Shown here piece by piece: positions 42,124 through 51,359 of a DNA stretch of 64,000 nt. Position numbers and translations under genes: made by a program. The notes under the pieces were generated by a model that was given only the letters and a program-made list of their open reading frames with translations, was not told the DNA's origin and searched no databases. Source of the stretch: Thermococcus sp. (lineage in GTDB: Archaea; Methanobacteriota_B; Thermococci; Thermococcales; Thermococcaceae); contig JALTBN010000027.1 of NCBI GenBank assembly GCA_027075325.1, positions 272,397-336,396 of the forward strand. Reading direction: 5' to 3'. Within the stretch, counting starts at the first letter, position 1, and every line of letters begins with the position of its first letter.

Positions 42124-42675
42124 TCACAATCCCTCCACCTTGGCCTTCAATTCCTCCATAGCGAAGACGATACCCTCCTCCTTCGTCAGCTTGTGCCTGG
42201 TCGGGAGCTTTTTCCGCTGCCTCTTCCTCTTGGCAACGCGATAACCGGGCCTTTCGAGGGTTACACAAACGTCCATACCAAAGATACCGATCTCAGGGTC
42301 GTACTCAACACCGGGGATGTTGATGTGCTCCTGGATTCCAAAGCAGAAGTTGCCGTGCTCGTCGAAGTTGCTTGCCTTGAGCTTTCTGTCAACTGCCTCA
42401 AGAAGCCTATCGAGCATCTGCCTGGCCTTCTCACCGCGGAGGGTGACCTTTACTGCTATTGGCTCACCGCGCCTGATTCCAAAGTCCCTGTTGGTCTGTT
42501 TGGCCCTCCTCCTTATCGGCTTCTGGCCGGCGAGCCCCTCAAGCATCGTCTCGGCCTTGGTGAGCCTCTCGCCGCTCTCACCGACACCTATGTTGATGGT
42601 GAGCTTGGCTATACGGGGCTTTCTCATCGGGTGAGCTTCCCAGTCCGTTATTATTGCCTCTCTGTTTGTCTCCAT
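42124..42675 (-). CDS. rplE: 50S ribosomal protein L5
   Basis: A 183-aa archaeal L5 that binds 5S r[43 protein letters not shown] and [20 protein letters not shown] are family landmarks. It lies between rps4e and rpsN. Confidence 0.97.
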   Translation of the reverse strand: METNREAIITDWEAHPMRKPRIAKLTINIGVGESGERLTKAETMLEGLAGQKPIRRRAKQTNRDFGIRRGEPIAVKVTLRGEKARQMLDRLLEAVDRKLKASNFDEHGNFCFGIQEHINIPGVEYDPEIGIFGMDVCVTLERPGYRVAKRKRQRKKLPTRHKLTKEEGIVFAMEELKAKVEGL

Positions 42676-42686
42676 CTCACCTCACC

Positions 42687-43418
42687 TCACGGAAGGGAAA
42701 TCTGGGGCTTATCCTTACCCACGACAAAGGCGTACTCCTTCAGGGTGTCGAACTTCTCGCCGTTCTCGTCCTCGATCGTGACGACGTCCGGCCAGCCCAT
42801 CGGGAACTGCCTGACCTCAACGACTTTACCCTTTCTAGCTACGTTCTTACCCTGGGTAACGAAGACGTAAGCCCCTATGTTGAACGGAAGAACTTCGACA
42901 ACCTCCCTCTCCGGAACCTTCATGAGAATTGTGTAGGAGGTCATGAATCCGTCTTTCTCTGCCATTGTAACGAGGTGGTTGCTGCCATCATGGAGATTGA
43001 GCTGAACCTTGGCGCCCTTGACCATCCTCTTGTTGTTTATGCGCAGGGGCTTGATCTTGGCCTCTTCCTCGCTTATCGGTTGGAGTATCAGCTTGCCTAT
43101 CCTGTTCGGAATGACCCTGTAGTGCTCGCCGGTCTCAGGGATTGAGATAACGTCCATGATACCGACCGGGAACTTGTAGTCCTTCCGGACCCTCCCATCA
43201 ACGAGAACCTTACCCTCGTTGAGGATCTTCCTAGCTTCTCTGGCGGTTTTCGCGTAACCGAGGTAGTCTCTAACTATGTATATGAGCGGGATCGATGTTC
43301 CCATGCTGTGCGGGCCCGCCCTGGGCCTGACCGCCCACTTGTAGGTCTTCCGGTGGATATACCATGAAGTTGGGGCGGCAAGCCTCTTAAGGTGCCTTTT
43401 GGCTCCCTTCCTCGCCAT
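42687..43418 (-). CDS. rps4e: 30S ribosomal protein S4e
   Basis: A 243-aa protein. An N-terminal basic segment ([16 protein letters not shown]) is followed by an S4-type RNA-binding module near residues 38-90 ([20 protein letters not shown]) and a KOW domain ([17 protein letters not shown]). ATG 43418 overlaps the rplX stop by one base (TGATG). Confidence 0.96.
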   Translation of the reverse strand: MARKGAKRHLKRLAAPTSWYIHRKTYKWAVRPRAGPHSMGTSIPLIYIVRDYLGYAKTAREARKILNEGKVLVDGRVRKDYKFPVGIMDVISIPETGEHYRVIPNRIGKLILQPISEEEAKIKPLRINNKRMVKGAKVQLNLHDGSNHLVTMAEKDGFMTSYTILMKVPEREVVEVLPFNIGAYVFVTQGKNVARKGKVVEVRQFPMGWPDVVTIEDENGEKFDTLKEYAFVVGKDKPQISLP

Positions 43419-43783
43419 CAACCAGCCCTCCTCTCAATTATCTTCTTTCTCTCTGGATCATCAAGATTCAGCTCGGTTATAACAACGTTGGACGGGTGAA
43501 TCGGGTAGAATACCTCCGTCCCATCGGTCTTTTTCTGGGTAACGCCCTCCACGTGAATCCTGTACCTTGAGAGGTCAACTTCCATGACCTTTCCTTCTTT
43601 GCCCCTGAAGTCGCCCCTCACGATCTTTACCTTGTCCCCCTCCCTGATGGGAAGGTTCCTCACTCCGTACTTCTCCCTCAACTCCCCACTGAGAGGAGCG
43701 CTCATGAGCTTCTGCCTGAGGTGAAGGGGAGCGTTGTGGAGGAACTTCCTCTGCTTCTTGGGCTGTTTGGAGTTAAGTCTCAT
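43418..43783 (-). CDS. rplX: 50S ribosomal protein L24
   Basis: A 121-aa archaeal L24. The KOW motif is [20 protein letters not shown] near residue 47, preceded by [12 protein letters not shown]. It is coupled to rps4e by a TGATG junction. Confidence 0.97.
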   Translation of the reverse strand: MRLNSKQPKKQRKFLHNAPLHLRQKLMSAPLSGELREKYGVRNLPIREGDKVKIVRGDFRGKEGKVMEVDLSRYRIHVEGVTQKKTDGTEVFYPIHPSNVVITELNLDDPERKKIIERRAG

Positions 43784-43799
43784 CTTCCCAACCTCCTTC

Positions 43800-44225
43800 T
43801 CACAAAACTATGCCCGCTATGCTGCCGAGCCTGACCCAGCGCTCGGCGGCTTCTCTAGCTATCGCACCCCTGATCTCAGTACCCCTGGGGACACCTTCTG
43901 GGGTGACTATCGCGGCAGCGTTGTCCTCGAACTTGACGCGCATACCATCAAGGCGCCTGTACTCCTTTCTCTGCCTGACGACGACTGCCCTAACGACCTG
44001 GTGCCTGATGTCCGGCCTTCCCTTCTTGACGGCCGCGATGACCATATCACCAACGCCAGCAGAGGCGAGTCTCCTCCTAGTGCCCTTGTAGCCGACGACG
44101 CCTATGATCTGGATAACCTTGGCGCCGCTGTTGTCGGCGACCTTGAGGTAAGCACCTATGGGGAGAGCGCGGGTCGGCCTGACAGGACTAATTCCTCTCG
44201 TAGCGCCTGCACCCTTTTTGGCCAT
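43800..44225 (-). CDS. rplN: 50S ribosomal protein L14
   Basis: A 141-aa archaeal L14. [20 protein letters not shown] is the core signature, followed by [20 protein letters not shown] and the C-terminal [19 protein letters not shown]. It is 3 bp from the rpsQ stop. Confidence 0.97.
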   Translation of the reverse strand: MAKKGAGATRGISPVRPTRALPIGAYLKVADNSGAKVIQIIGVVGYKGTRRRLASAGVGDMVIAAVKKGRPDIRHQVVRAVVVRQRKEYRRLDGMRVKFEDNAAAIVTPEGVPRGTEIRGAIAREAAERWVRLGSIAGIVL

Positions 44226-44228
44226 TCA

Positions 44229-44573
44229 TCACACCTCCTCTGCCCTCTCTGCCCTCTGAGTTATGGCAACGACAACAAAGCTCTTAGTCTTGCTTATTGG
44301 CCTTGTCTCTGCTATAAGGACCCTGTCGCCAACCTTTGCATCAATGCACTCGGGGTTGTGGGCGTGAACCCTGTTCCTTCTGAGCTCGTACCTCTCGTAC
44401 TTCTTGAGGTACTTGTAGTGCTGTCTCTCAACGACGACTGTCTTCTTGCCCTTGTCGCTGACGACAACTCCCTCAAAGTACCTGCCGTGTATCTTAAGGT
44501 GCCCATGCCACGGGCAGTTTGGATCATTACATTTTTCAGCGGGAGGCTGAACGTTCAATCCAATCTCTCTCAT
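44229..44573 (-). CDS. rpsQ: 30S ribosomal protein S17
   Basis: A 114-aa archaeal S17, with an N-terminal extension carrying a Cys pair ([18 protein letters not shown]) before the OB fold ([19 protein letters not shown] and [19 protein letters not shown]). ATG 44573 overlaps the rnp1 stop (ATGA), with AGGTGGCGG upstream inside rnp1. Confidence 0.95.
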   Translation of the reverse strand: MREIGLNVQPPAEKCNDPNCPWHGHLKIHGRYFEGVVVSDKGKKTVVVERQHYKYLKKYERYELRRNRVHAHNPECIDAKVGDRVLIAETRPISKTKSFVVVAITQRAERAEEV

Positions 44574-44950
44574 TTCCGCCACCTCTTCTTCAGTCTCATC
44601 TCAGGTCTCCCAACCAGTTTGGTTCCATCCACCACGATCCGTTCGCCGGCGGCCGTCTCAAACTCAAACTCGGCGACGTCCTTCGGCACGGTCCAGACCC
44701 TATCACCCAAGATGGTGAGAGTGTTACGCGTCTCATCAAGGACGTAGCCCTCGATGCCAACCAGCTCTGGATGAGATGCCCTTATAACCTTTGCTTTCAG
44801 CCCTATGAGCTCGTGCCACACTATGTTTTTTCTCGTTACTCGACCTCGATGAGCTCCTCTGAAAATCCAAGCTCTCCAAGCAACTTTTTGATTCTGTCCC
44901 TGTGATCTCCCTGAAGCTCTATCCTTCCCTTTTTTACCGTTCCACCGCAT
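44570..44950 (-). CDS. rnp1: ribonuclease P protein component 1 (Rpp29/Pop4)
   Basis: A 126-aa homologue of Rpp29, a subunit of archaeal RNase P that helps specificity-domain folding. [41 protein letters not shown] and [10 protein letters not shown] closely match Pyrococcus Rpp29, and so does the N-terminal part [18 protein letters not shown]. This supports ATG 44950 even though it places the first 115 bp of the gene out of frame inside the end of the SUI1 gene. No clear ribosome site is present, so coupling to SUI1 translation is likely. Confidence 0.9.
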   Translation of the reverse strand: MRWNGKKGKDRASGRSQGQNQKVAWRAWIFRGAHRGRVTRKNIVWHELIGLKAKVIRASHPELVGIEGYVLDETRNTLTILGDRVWTVPKDVAEFEFETAAGERIVVDGTKLVGRPEMRLKKRWRK

Positions 44951-45132
44951 GCCAGCTTCGCCTTCAGATTTTTTGCGATATTATCGAGGTCAAATTCCTT
45001 TTCGTCTATGCCATCTATTATGGTCTTGAGCTTACCGTAGCGGGCCCTCTCCACGTAGACACGTATCCTCTGCTGCTCCTTCAGGACTTCCTTAAACAGC
45101 ATCTCATCCAGAGGGTTAACAATCCTGGGCAC
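44836..45132 (-). CDS. translation initiation factor SUI1/aIF1
   Basis: A 98-aa SUI1-domain protein, homologue of eIF1, which checks start-codon selection on the 30S subunit. [26 protein letters not shown]-type helix (here [20 protein letters not shown]) and [20 protein letters not shown] are typical. It follows rpmC in the conserved order, and its last 115 bp also encode the N terminus of Rpp29. Confidence 0.95.
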   Translation of the reverse strand: MPRIVNPLDEMLFKEVLKEQQRIRVYVERARYGKLKTIIDGIDEKEFDLDNIAKNLKAKLACGGTVKKGRIELQGDHRDRIKKLLGELGFSEELIEVE

Positions 45133-45138
45133 TAAACA

Positions 45139-45339
45139 TCACCTTTTTCTCGAAAGTTTCTCCTTCCTTATGGTCAGCAGGCGCGCGATGTCACGCCTGA
45201 GGTCACGGATGACCATGGGGTTCTCGGTGGATGTCCCCATGGTGAGCATTCCCCTCTCCTTGGCGAGTTCGAGACGGAGTTGTCTGAGCTTCTCATCAAT
45301 CTCGTCAATGCTCATGTCCCTAATCTCACTGGGCTTCAT
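45139..45339 (-). CDS. rpmC: 50S ribosomal protein L29
   Basis: A 66-aa two-helix protein: [20 protein letters not shown] and a C-terminal [20 protein letters not shown]. Its start overlaps the end of rpsC by 14 bp. The SUI1 gene starts 6 bp after its stop. Confidence 0.95.
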   Translation of the reverse strand: MKPSEIRDMSIDEIDEKLRQLRLELAKERGMLTMGTSTENPMVIRDLRRDIARLLTIRKEKLSRKR

Positions 45340-45958
45340 TGGAGCTCACCTCCTCAACGACAGGCTTCTCAAGAACCTCTATCTCATCCGGAAGCCTTGC
45401 GTCGGGTGGCATGATTGAGACCTTAACGCCGATGACTCCAAGCTTAAGCTGGGCCTGGGCATAGCCCCTGCTGACAAGGGTCTCGGCAGGGTTTCCAACC
45501 TTAGCGAGGTAGCCCTGGTAGAAGCGGACGCTTTTGGCCCTCTCACCCGTAAGCTTCCCGCTGAGGCGAATCTCGACACCCCTTGCACCGTTCCGCATGA
45601 TGGCCCTTATGGCTGAGTAAGCAGCCCGTCTGAAGTGAACGCCCCTCTCAAGGGCCTGAGCCAGGCGAACCGCCTGAACCTTGGCGTTGAGGTATGGGTT
45701 CTTGATCTCCTCAACCTCGATCTGCGGGTTCTCCAGTCCAAAGTCCTTCTCAAGAATCCGGGTGAGCTCCCTTATCTTCCTGCCACCCCTGCCAATGACG
45801 TATCCCGGGCTGGCCGCGAATATGACGACCTTGGCTCCCAGGGGGGTCTTCTTGATGTCAATTCCACCGTAGCCGGCGCGCCTAAGCTCCTTCTCAAGGT
45901 ACTCGTCGATGAGCATCTCCTTAACGTTCTCCTTGATGAAGTATCTCTCAATTGCCAA
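45326..45958 (-). CDS. rpsC: 30S ribosomal protein S3
   Basis: A 210-aa archaeal S3. The type II KH domain has [20 protein letters not shown] near residue 53, and the C-terminal domain has [20 protein letters not shown]. The start is TTG 45958: GGAGGTGA lies 4 nt upstream and no ATG is available before MLIDEYLEK, which would delete conserved residues. A TTG start for a major ribosomal protein is unusual. Confidence 0.95.
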   Translation of the reverse strand: MAIERYFIKENVKEMLIDEYLEKELRRAGYGGIDIKKTPLGAKVVIFAASPGYVIGRGGRKIRELTRILEKDFGLENPQIEVEEIKNPYLNAKVQAVRLAQALERGVHFRRAAYSAIRAIMRNGARGVEIRLSGKLTGERAKSVRFYQGYLAKVGNPAETLVSRGYAQAQLKLGVIGVKVSIMPPDARLPDEIEVLEKPVVEEVSSNEAQ

Positions 45959-45962
45959 AGTC

Positions 45963-46433
45963 TCACCTCCTAATCTCCTCGACGACTATCTCCACGTGTG
46001 TGGTCTCCTCATTGAAGGGTGTTGCCCTTCCGAAGGCCTTGGGTGTGTATCCCCTGAGGACAGGGCCTCTGTGAGCCGCTGTGTGGATTATCTTAAGCCT
46101 GTCCACGTCAAGGCCCTTCTGCTCGGCGTTGTTCTTGGCGTTGAGGAGTATCTTCTTAACGTTCCTGGCGACCTTGACAGGGTACCTTCCCGGACCGAAG
46201 CCCCTGCCCGGTTTATGGCCCTGGCTGTCGTGGTGCCTCCTGAGAGGAACCGGCCTCTTCTTGGTTATGACGTCGTCGAGGTAGCGGAGAGCGTCGTTCA
46301 CCATCATACCCCTTATCTCCCTGAGGAGCTCGACAGTATGCTTGGGAGACATTCTGAGATCCCTTCCGCTGGCGCGAGCCATCCTCTCGGGGTCAAAATT
46401 TTGGAATGAGTAGGAAAACCTGCCCCTGCTCAT
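45963..46433 (-). CDS. rplV: 50S ribosomal protein L22
   Basis: A 156-aa archaeal L22. [21 protein letters not shown] opens, and [20 protein letters not shown] forms the archaeal loop. [21 protein letters not shown] is in the hairpin reaching the exit tunnel. It lies 4 bp before rpsC. Confidence 0.97.
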   Translation of the reverse strand: MSRGRFSYSFQNFDPERMARASGRDLRMSPKHTVELLREIRGMMVNDALRYLDDVITKKRPVPLRRHHDSQGHKPGRGFGPGRYPVKVARNVKKILLNAKNNAEQKGLDVDRLKIIHTAAHRGPVLRGYTPKAFGRATPFNEETTHVEIVVEEIRR

Positions 46434-46443
46434 CTATACCACC

Positions 46444-46845
46444 TCACTTCACCGCAACGAACATCGATGACCTGGTGGCACCGACACCCGGCGAGCCGTG
46501 CTGGACGATCTTCCTCGTGAGGGCAAACTCCCCAAGGTAGTGACCTATCATCTCTTCCTGTATCTCGATCGGAACGAACTCTTTTCCGTTGTGAACGTGA
46601 ATGGTCATGCCGACCATCTCTGGGAGGATCACCATATCCCTGCTGTGAGTCCTTATCGGTTTGCTGTACTTGCCCTTCTTTGCGAGCCTTATTCTCCTAA
46701 GAAGCTTCTTCTGCTCAGGGGAAAGGCCGCGTTTGAGACTCCTCCTCTGCCTGCTCGGAAGGAGCTTGGCAAAATCTTCAAGTGACATGTTGAGGAGTTC
46801 CTCAAAGGAATAACCCCTGTACTTAAACTCCTTCTTTCTCGCCAT
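46444..46845 (-). CDS. rpsS: 30S ribosomal protein S19
   Basis: A 133-aa archaeal S19. The N-terminal [20 protein letters not shown] extension precedes the core: [21 protein letters not shown] and [24 protein letters not shown] 46845 gives the family start [11 protein letters not shown]. It is 5 bp from the rplB stop. Confidence 0.97.
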   Translation of the reverse strand: MARKKEFKYRGYSFEELLNMSLEDFAKLLPSRQRRSLKRGLSPEQKKLLRRIRLAKKGKYSKPIRTHSRDMVILPEMVGMTIHVHNGKEFVPIEIQEEMIGHYLGEFALTRKIVQHGSPGVGATRSSMFVAVK

Positions 46846-46850
46846 CTTCA

Positions 46851-47570
46851 TCACTTCCTCCTACCAACTCTTCTCGCGGCTATGTGACCGACCTTCCTTC
46901 CGGGCGGGGCGCGCCTCGAAACGGTGCTCGGCCTGCCGATGTGGTGCTCCTTACCACCGTGCGGGTGGTTGACGGCGTTCATCTTGACACCCCTCGGCTT
47001 CGGCCAGAACCTGTTCCTGGCCTTGGCTATGTAGTAGGCCTTACCGGCCTTGACAATCGGCTTCTCCAGCCTGCCGCCGCCGGCAACAACACCGATGGTG
47101 GCCCTGCACGCCGGATGGAACTGCTTGAGCTCACCGCTCGGGAGCTGAACTATGACCTTGTCCCTCTCCCTGCTAACAACGAGCGCGTAGGAACCGCCGG
47201 CCCTAACGTACTTGCCGCCGTCCCCGGGTCTGCCCTCAATATCATAGACGTAGCTTCCCTCCGGTATCATAGCAAGGGGGAGGGAATTGCCGATCTTTAC
47301 CGGGGCCTTTGGTCCGATGGCGATCTCCTCACCGACGAGGAGGCCCTCAGGTGCTATGATGAGCTTCTCCATGCCGTTGCTGAACTTGACCCTGGCGACC
47401 GGGGCGGTCCTCCCGGGGTCATGCATTATCTCAACGACCTTGCCGACGAGGGTCTCATCCTTCGTAAGATTGAGAGGAACGTACCTGACTGCACCCCTAT
47501 AGCGGTGGGACGGGGCGCGGAAGGTCGTGGTTCCTTTACCCCTTCTCTGCTGGATCAAACTCTTTCCCAT
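46851..47570 (-). CDS. rplB: 50S ribosomal protein L2
   Basis: A 239-aa L2 needed for subunit joining and peptidyl transfer. [19 protein letters not shown] and [20 protein letters not shown] are visible, as is the invariant His region [19 protein letters not shown]. It lies between rplW and rpsS. Confidence 0.97.
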   Translation of the reverse strand: MGKSLIQQRRGKGTTTFRAPSHRYRGAVRYVPLNLTKDETLVGKVVEIMHDPGRTAPVARVKFSNGMEKLIIAPEGLLVGEEIAIGPKAPVKIGNSLPLAMIPEGSYVYDIEGRPGDGGKYVRAGGSYALVVSRERDKVIVQLPSGELKQFHPACRATIGVVAGGGRLEKPIVKAGKAYYIAKARNRFWPKPRGVKMNAVNHPHGGKEHHIGRPSTVSRRAPPGRKVGHIAARRVGRRK

Positions 47571-47581
47571 CTCACCTCACC

Positions 47582-47842
47582 TCAGAACAATCCTATCCTG
47601 GCAGCGATCTCACTGGCGTTGTATTCGGGCTTGAGCTTCACGTACGCCCTTTTTTCACCCTTCATGGTGATAAGGGTGTTGACCTTCTCGACCTTAACAT
47701 CGAACATCGCTTCCACGGCCCTCTTGATGTCCCCCTTGGTAGCCCTCTTATCGACCACGAAGGTGAGTTTGTTCTCCCTCTCAATGAGGGAGACCGCCTT
47801 CTCCGTAACGACCGGCTTGACGATAACCTTGTACGGATCCAT
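47582..47842 (-). CDS. rplW: 50S ribosomal protein L23
   Basis: An 86-aa L23 at the exit tunnel, which contacts SRP54. [40 protein letters not shown] and the [18 protein letters not shown] end are typical. It lies between rplD and rplB. Confidence 0.97.
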   Translation of the reverse strand: MDPYKVIVKPVVTEKAVSLIERENKLTFVVDKRATKGDIKRAVEAMFDVKVEKVNTLITMKGEKRAYVKLKPEYNASEIAARIGLF

Positions 47843-47848
47843 CTCCCA

Positions 47849-48616
47849 TCACCCGTAAATCTCCCTAAGCCTCTCTATTGCACCCTTCGTCCATATGGTA
47901 AGCCTTCCTGGGTGGGTACCCGGAGCGAGTAGCTCGGCGCTGAGGTTCTCAACGGTAACGACGTCGACACCCGGGTGGTTCCTGGCTCCCTGGACTATGC
48001 CCTCGTTCTTGGCAACGACCACGAGCGGGCCCTTGGCCTTCTTGTAGCGCCTTCCGCGCATCTTGCCCTTTCCGGCGCGAATCTTGGTGTTCCTCTTTGC
48101 CCTCTCGATGTCGTCCCAGACGCCGAGCTTCTTGAATATCTCCCTGGTCTGGGCGGTCTTGAAGACCTTCTCAAGGTCGTCGGTGACTATGATAGGAACC
48201 TGCGGGACGTTGTCAACGACGTGGCCCCTCGCCTTGACGAGGTCGTAGTTGGCTGTGGCGGCTATGGCGCTCATTATGGCAAGCCTGCGCTCCTTCTTGT
48301 TGATGTCCTCCCAGATGACCTTCTCGACCTTCGGCGGGTGGGTTCTCCTTCCGCCAACGGCGAACGGGACGAAAGCAGCAAACCTCGGTGAGGTCTTTAT
48401 CCTCTCAACCCTGGCCATGCCGTGGCCCTTTCCGATGTTCTCGGTGACCCTTCTCTTACCCGCGTAGGGGCTCCTTCCCTGCGGCTGTATCCTGTGGGTC
48501 CATGACGCGATGACAGCCCTCCTGATGAGGTCGGGCCTGTAAGGGGTGCTGAAGACCTTTGGAAGCTCTATCTCCTCCACCGGCTCGCCTTCGAGATTGA
48601 AAACCTTAACCTTCAT
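47849..48616 (-). CDS. rplD: 50S ribosomal protein L4 (L4e type)
   Basis: A 255-aa archaeal L4. The loop [28 protein letters not shown] and [19 protein letters not shown] line the exit tunnel. [20 protein letters not shown] follows. It lies between rplC and rplW with gaps of 6-10 bp. Confidence 0.97.
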   Translation of the reverse strand: MKVKVFNLEGEPVEEIELPKVFSTPYRPDLIRRAVIASWTHRIQPQGRSPYAGKRRVTENIGKGHGMARVERIKTSPRFAAFVPFAVGGRRTHPPKVEKVIWEDINKKERRLAIMSAIAATANYDLVKARGHVVDNVPQVPIIVTDDLEKVFKTAQTREIFKKLGVWDDIERAKRNTKIRAGKGKMRGRRYKKAKGPLVVVAKNEGIVQGARNHPGVDVVTVENLSAELLAPGTHPGRLTIWTKGAIERLREIYG

Positions 48617-48626
48617 CTATCTCACC

Positions 48627-49670
48627 TCACTGCTTGGACTCCCTACTGACGTAGGTTATCTGCGGCCTCTCAACGGGCGGCCTCTTCTTCGGTGCCCTTA
48701 TTGCAGGCCTGACCCTGACGATCCTCTTGAAGGAACCGGGTACGGTGCCCTGTATCATGAGGAAGTCGCTCCTTATGATTCCGTAGTGCGGGAAGCCACC
48801 CTTCGGGGTGATCTCTATCTCGTTCTTCTCGTCGAGCTTGAGCTTGCCGTTCTCACCGATGGCGATGAGCCTCTTGTTGAACTCGGTCCTGTGGTGGAAG
48901 CCCATCTGGCCGGCCAGCGGAATGGTCCACATGACCCTGGTCGGGTGCCACGGACCGAGGTTACCGATGTGCCTGGCCTTTCCGGCACGCTGGGCCTTGT
49001 GGAACTGTATCTTGACGCCCCATCTCTTGACCGGGCCCTGGGTTCCCTTACCCTTGGTGACCGCTATGATGTCGAGGAGCTCGCCCTCGTGGAGAACCTC
49101 GCTCGCGCGGAGCTCCTTGCCGATCTTCCCCTTGGCGTAGGCGAACTTGGCCCTAACGTCGTCGCCGCCTATGGCGTACTCCATAATCTCGGGCTTCTTC
49201 TTGAGCTTGATGAGCCACGGCTGGGTGTGGACGAGAAGCCTGACGTCTACTATCTCGCCGTCGTTGACGAGGTCCTCAAGCTGGCCGAGCTTGGCCTTGA
49301 AGGCATCCTCGTTGTAGTCCTTCGGCAGGGTCTTTATGCGCCTCTTGACGTGGTCGTTGAGGTCGTGGAACCAGACCTCGGTCGCTGTTTCGAGGCCGAG
49401 GTAGCCCTGCCTGTAGGCCCTGATGCCATAAACGAAGAGTGGCGGGACCTCGACAACGGTGACCGGCATGAAGACCTCCTTACCCTTCGTGAGCCCTGGC
49501 CTGTCGTCTATCATGAGGACGTGGGTCATACCGGCCTTGTAGCCGGCGAAGCCCAGCATCCTGACTTCACTGTCCTGAGGCCATGTTTTGATCCTAGGAA
49601 CCACACTCCTAGCCCTTTTTCTAGGCGAGTAAGCCAGTGAACCTCTCCTTGGCCTGTGTATTTTTCCCAT
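48627..49670 (-). CDS. rplC: 50S ribosomal protein L3
   Basis: A 347-aa archaeal L3. [20 protein letters not shown] opens, [18 protein letters not shown] follows, and [20 protein letters not shown] and the central [12 protein letters not shown] lie near the peptidyl transferase region. Its ATG is 1 bp from the stop of the SPOUT gene, which heads the cluster. Confidence 0.97.
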   Translation of the reverse strand: MGKIHRPRRGSLAYSPRKRARSVVPRIKTWPQDSEVRMLGFAGYKAGMTHVLMIDDRPGLTKGKEVFMPVTVVEVPPLFVYGIRAYRQGYLGLETATEVWFHDLNDHVKRRIKTLPKDYNEDAFKAKLGQLEDLVNDGEIVDVRLLVHTQPWLIKLKKKPEIMEYAIGGDDVRAKFAYAKGKIGKELRASEVLHEGELLDIIAVTKGKGTQGPVKRWGVKIQFHKAQRAGKARHIGNLGPWHPTRVMWTIPLAGQMGFHHRTEFNKRLIAIGENGKLKLDEKNEIEITPKGGFPHYGIIRSDFLMIQGTVPGSFKRIVRVRPAIRAPKKRPPVERPQITYVSRESKQ

Positions 49671-49671
49671 C

Positions 49672-50442
49672 TCAATCCCTCCTTATGAGATTAAACACCG
49701 CGAGAGTCGCCAGCACGGCCTCTTCAGTGCGGACCGTGGCCGTCCGCTGATTCGGGACCGTGTTGAGTATTAGATCAAAGGGATAATCTTCCTCTCCGAG
49801 GAGCTCCCTCACGCCATTCCTCGGTGAGCCAAATACCAATCCGACCTCCCCCTCCAGCGGGGGAAGCTTCACGTCTCGGATGTCGCGGCCCCTGCGCGAG
49901 GTCGCGATGACCAAATCCAGCCTGGCCTTTTTAAGTGTTTTCGCCAGCGACTTCCTCGTCAGATGAACCCTGTACCCCCAGTATTCCTCTGGCTTCGATG
50001 GTATTACTCTGAGCGGCCTTACCGAGACGATTCTGAACGTCGCGCGCCCTTCAACGTCTCCTTCGACCATCGCGAGGTCGTCGAGGCCGATGTCCGCGTA
50101 AACCCTGCGTCCCTTCCTGAAGGCAAAGCCCTCGCGGATTTCGCCAACCTTCGGCTTTCCCTTGAGCTTGTGGTGCGGCGTCCTGAGCGGCGGGATGACG
50201 CCGACGTACTTGAGCTCGGGCATCAGCGGAAACAGCCTTTTGCGGAGGTACTGGGGCGTTTCCGCGTATTCGAGGACCGTTTTGATGAATTTTCCGTCCT
50301 TGCCGCCGGCCCGGTAAATCCAGATGTGCTCGACGCCGAATATTGAGCAGGCCCTGGCTATCTGTCCGACCTTGTAGGTTCTGATCTTTGGATCATCGCT
50401 CTCTTCAAGGAGTGAATCGGGTATGAAGACGTGCCAGGCCAT
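49672..50442 (-). CDS. SPOUT-family RNA methyltransferase-like protein
   Basis: A 256-aa protein. An N-terminal region with an RNA-binding insertion (about residues 85-150, containing [20 protein letters not shown]) and a C-terminal SPOUT trefoil-knot segment ([36 protein letters not shown]) resemble the archaeal/eukaryotic SPOUT1 group, predicted rRNA or tRNA pyrimidine methyltransferases. It is commonly the first gene of this ribosomal cluster. A TATA box (CTTTTAAATAG, about 50508-50498 on the minus strand) puts the start near 50475. Confidence 0.88.
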   Translation of the reverse strand: MAWHVFIPDSLLEESDDPKIRTYKVGQIARACSIFGVEHIWIYRAGGKDGKFIKTVLEYAETPQYLRKRLFPLMPELKYVGVIPPLRTPHHKLKGKPKVGEIREGFAFRKGRRVYADIGLDDLAMVEGDVEGRATFRIVSVRPLRVIPSKPEEYWGYRVHLTRKSLAKTLKKARLDLVIATSRRGRDIRDVKLPPLEGEVGLVFGSPRNGVRELLGEEDYPFDLILNTVPNQRTATVRTEEAVLATLAVFNLIRRD

Positions 50443-50569
50443 TTTTCCGTCATCCTTCGATATGGTAGCTCCAACGCTGGACTGGGGTCTGTGGAGACTA
50501 TTTAAAAGGCTTTCGAAGGCTGCAACCCTTTTTTGGTCTGGAAGGTATGCAACTTTTTTGCAATCAGCC

Positions 50570-50591
50570 CTTTGCTTCGCAAAGCGCTGGC
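50570..50591 (+). repeat. GCAAAG stem-loop with 20-nt shared tail
   Basis: CTTTGC / GCAAAG with loop TTC, followed by CGCTGGC. Bases 50572-50591 match 51170-51189 at 19 of 20 positions. Confidence 0.6.
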
Positions 50592-50690
50592 GGAAAATTG
50601 GGGACTGTCTTGATGTTTTGTCAAGATTTGTACATGTTTTTCACTTACCTGAGTTCAGGAGGCTTTCTTTCACAAAAATCCATTCAAAGT

Positions 50691-50737
50691 GGGTTTAACT
50701 TGAATAGCACCCGAAGGGCGCAAGGAAGATAAAACCC
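50691..50737. repeat. nested-hairpin element, copy D
   Basis: Outer stem GGGTTT (50691-50696) pairs with AAACCC (50732-50737). Inner stem GCACCC (50707-50712) pairs with GGGCGC (50716-50721) across loop GAA with one mismatch. Both spacers are 10 nt. Confidence 0.65.
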
Positions 50738-50843
50738 TGCAGATATCGGCTACTCTACCCAAGAAAGCCAACTAAAACTCTCCCCATTACAAAGCACGTA
50801 CGAACTGGCTCCAATGTGATCAATGGAGTCAGAACCATTTGGT

Positions 50844-50918
50844 CAACCTTTGCGCAAGCAAAGGTTGCTGAGGGGATAACGCCCCCACACCCCCAGAAAC
50901 TTTGCTTTGCAAAGTTTC
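50844..50918 (+). repeat. double stem-loop with G/C-rich linker
   Basis: CAACCTTTGC / GCAAAGGTTG (50844-50867, loop GCAA) and GAAACTTTGC / GCAAAGTTTC (50896-50918, loop TTT) flank a GGGG-ATAACG-CCCCC linker. The first stem and linker match 32090-32133 in reverse complement. Confidence 0.7.
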
Positions 50919-50992
50919 ATCAAAGTTCGCATGTCGTTTTTGGGATTCTCAGTTTTAGAGGGGTTTGCTCTTTCACTTGATGGTTTTGCAGT

Positions 50993-51041
50993 GTTTCACT
51001 GTGAGTACAACGCCCAAAGGGCGTTAATAGGAAATTGAAAC
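50993..51041. repeat. nested-hairpin element, copy E
   Basis: Outer stem GTTTC (50993-50997) pairs with GAAAC (51037-51041). Inner stem AACGCCC (51009-51015) pairs perfectly with GGGCGTT (51019-51025) across loop AAA. Both spacers are 11 nt. Confidence 0.6.
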
Positions 51042-51145
51042 CTGTTTTAAATTGATTTTTCAAGTGCAAACCCTCTTTGAGATTGCAGCTTTAGAGGACA
51101 TGCAAACTCGTTCTGGCGGTTTTCGGTGAGAGTTTACTCTTTGAT

Positions 51146-51189
51146 CAAACTTTGCTCTGCAAAGTTTGCTTGCTCCGCAAAGCGCTGGC
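51146..51189 (+). repeat. GCAAAG-type stem-loop with 20-nt tail
   Basis: CAAACTTTGC / GCAAAGTTTG (51146-51168, loop TCT) is followed by TTGCTCCGCAAAGCGCTGGC (51170-51189), itself with a small GCTCC-GC fold and nearly identical to 50572-50591. Confidence 0.65.
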
Positions 51190-51288
51190 AGAAAGTGATA
51201 AAGCGTTTCTTAAGCCCTCTCTAACAAGGGTTTCCTTCATTGAGATTTGGTTTTTGATGCAGAACATCTTCAGGGGATCACTTTTAAA

Positions 51289-51342
51289 CAGGGTTTACTT
51301 CAAAAAGACGCCCTTCGGGCGTCGAAGGAAGAGTAAACCCTG
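51289..51342. repeat. nested-hairpin element, copy F (best preserved)
   Basis: An 11-bp perfect outer stem CAGGGTTTACT (51289-51299) pairs with AGTAAACCCTG (51332-51342). A 7-bp perfect inner stem GACGCCC (51307-51313) pairs with GGGCGTC (51317-51323) across loop TTC. Spacers are 7 and 8 nt. Confidence 0.75.
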
Positions 51343-51359
51343 ACACAACGAGGTGCATT

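Larger units (their letters stand above)
50443..51359. other. gene-poor stretch packed with stem-loop repeats
   Basis: No supportable gene apart from the remnant just beyond. From left to right it holds a GCAAAG stem-loop with the TTGCTTCGCAAAGCGCTGGC tail (50570-50591), nested-hairpin D (50691-50737), the double stem-loop with G/C-rich linker (50844-50918), nested-hairpin E (50993-51041), a stem-loop with the same 20-nt tail (51146-51189) and nested-hairpin F (51289-51342). Their density suggests a landing zone for these elements between rplC-type operon promoters and rpl10e. Confidence 0.7.

Noticed and set aside
44821-44823. GTG 44821 as the start of rnp1, avoiding the overlap with SUI1
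   Set aside because: It would remove the [13 protein letters not shown] segment and the basic N terminus that resemble Pyrococcus Rpp29.
48546-49640. 364-codon frame opposite rplC
   Set aside because: Antisense shadow of ribosomal protein L3, low-complexity Leu/Val/Asp-rich translation.
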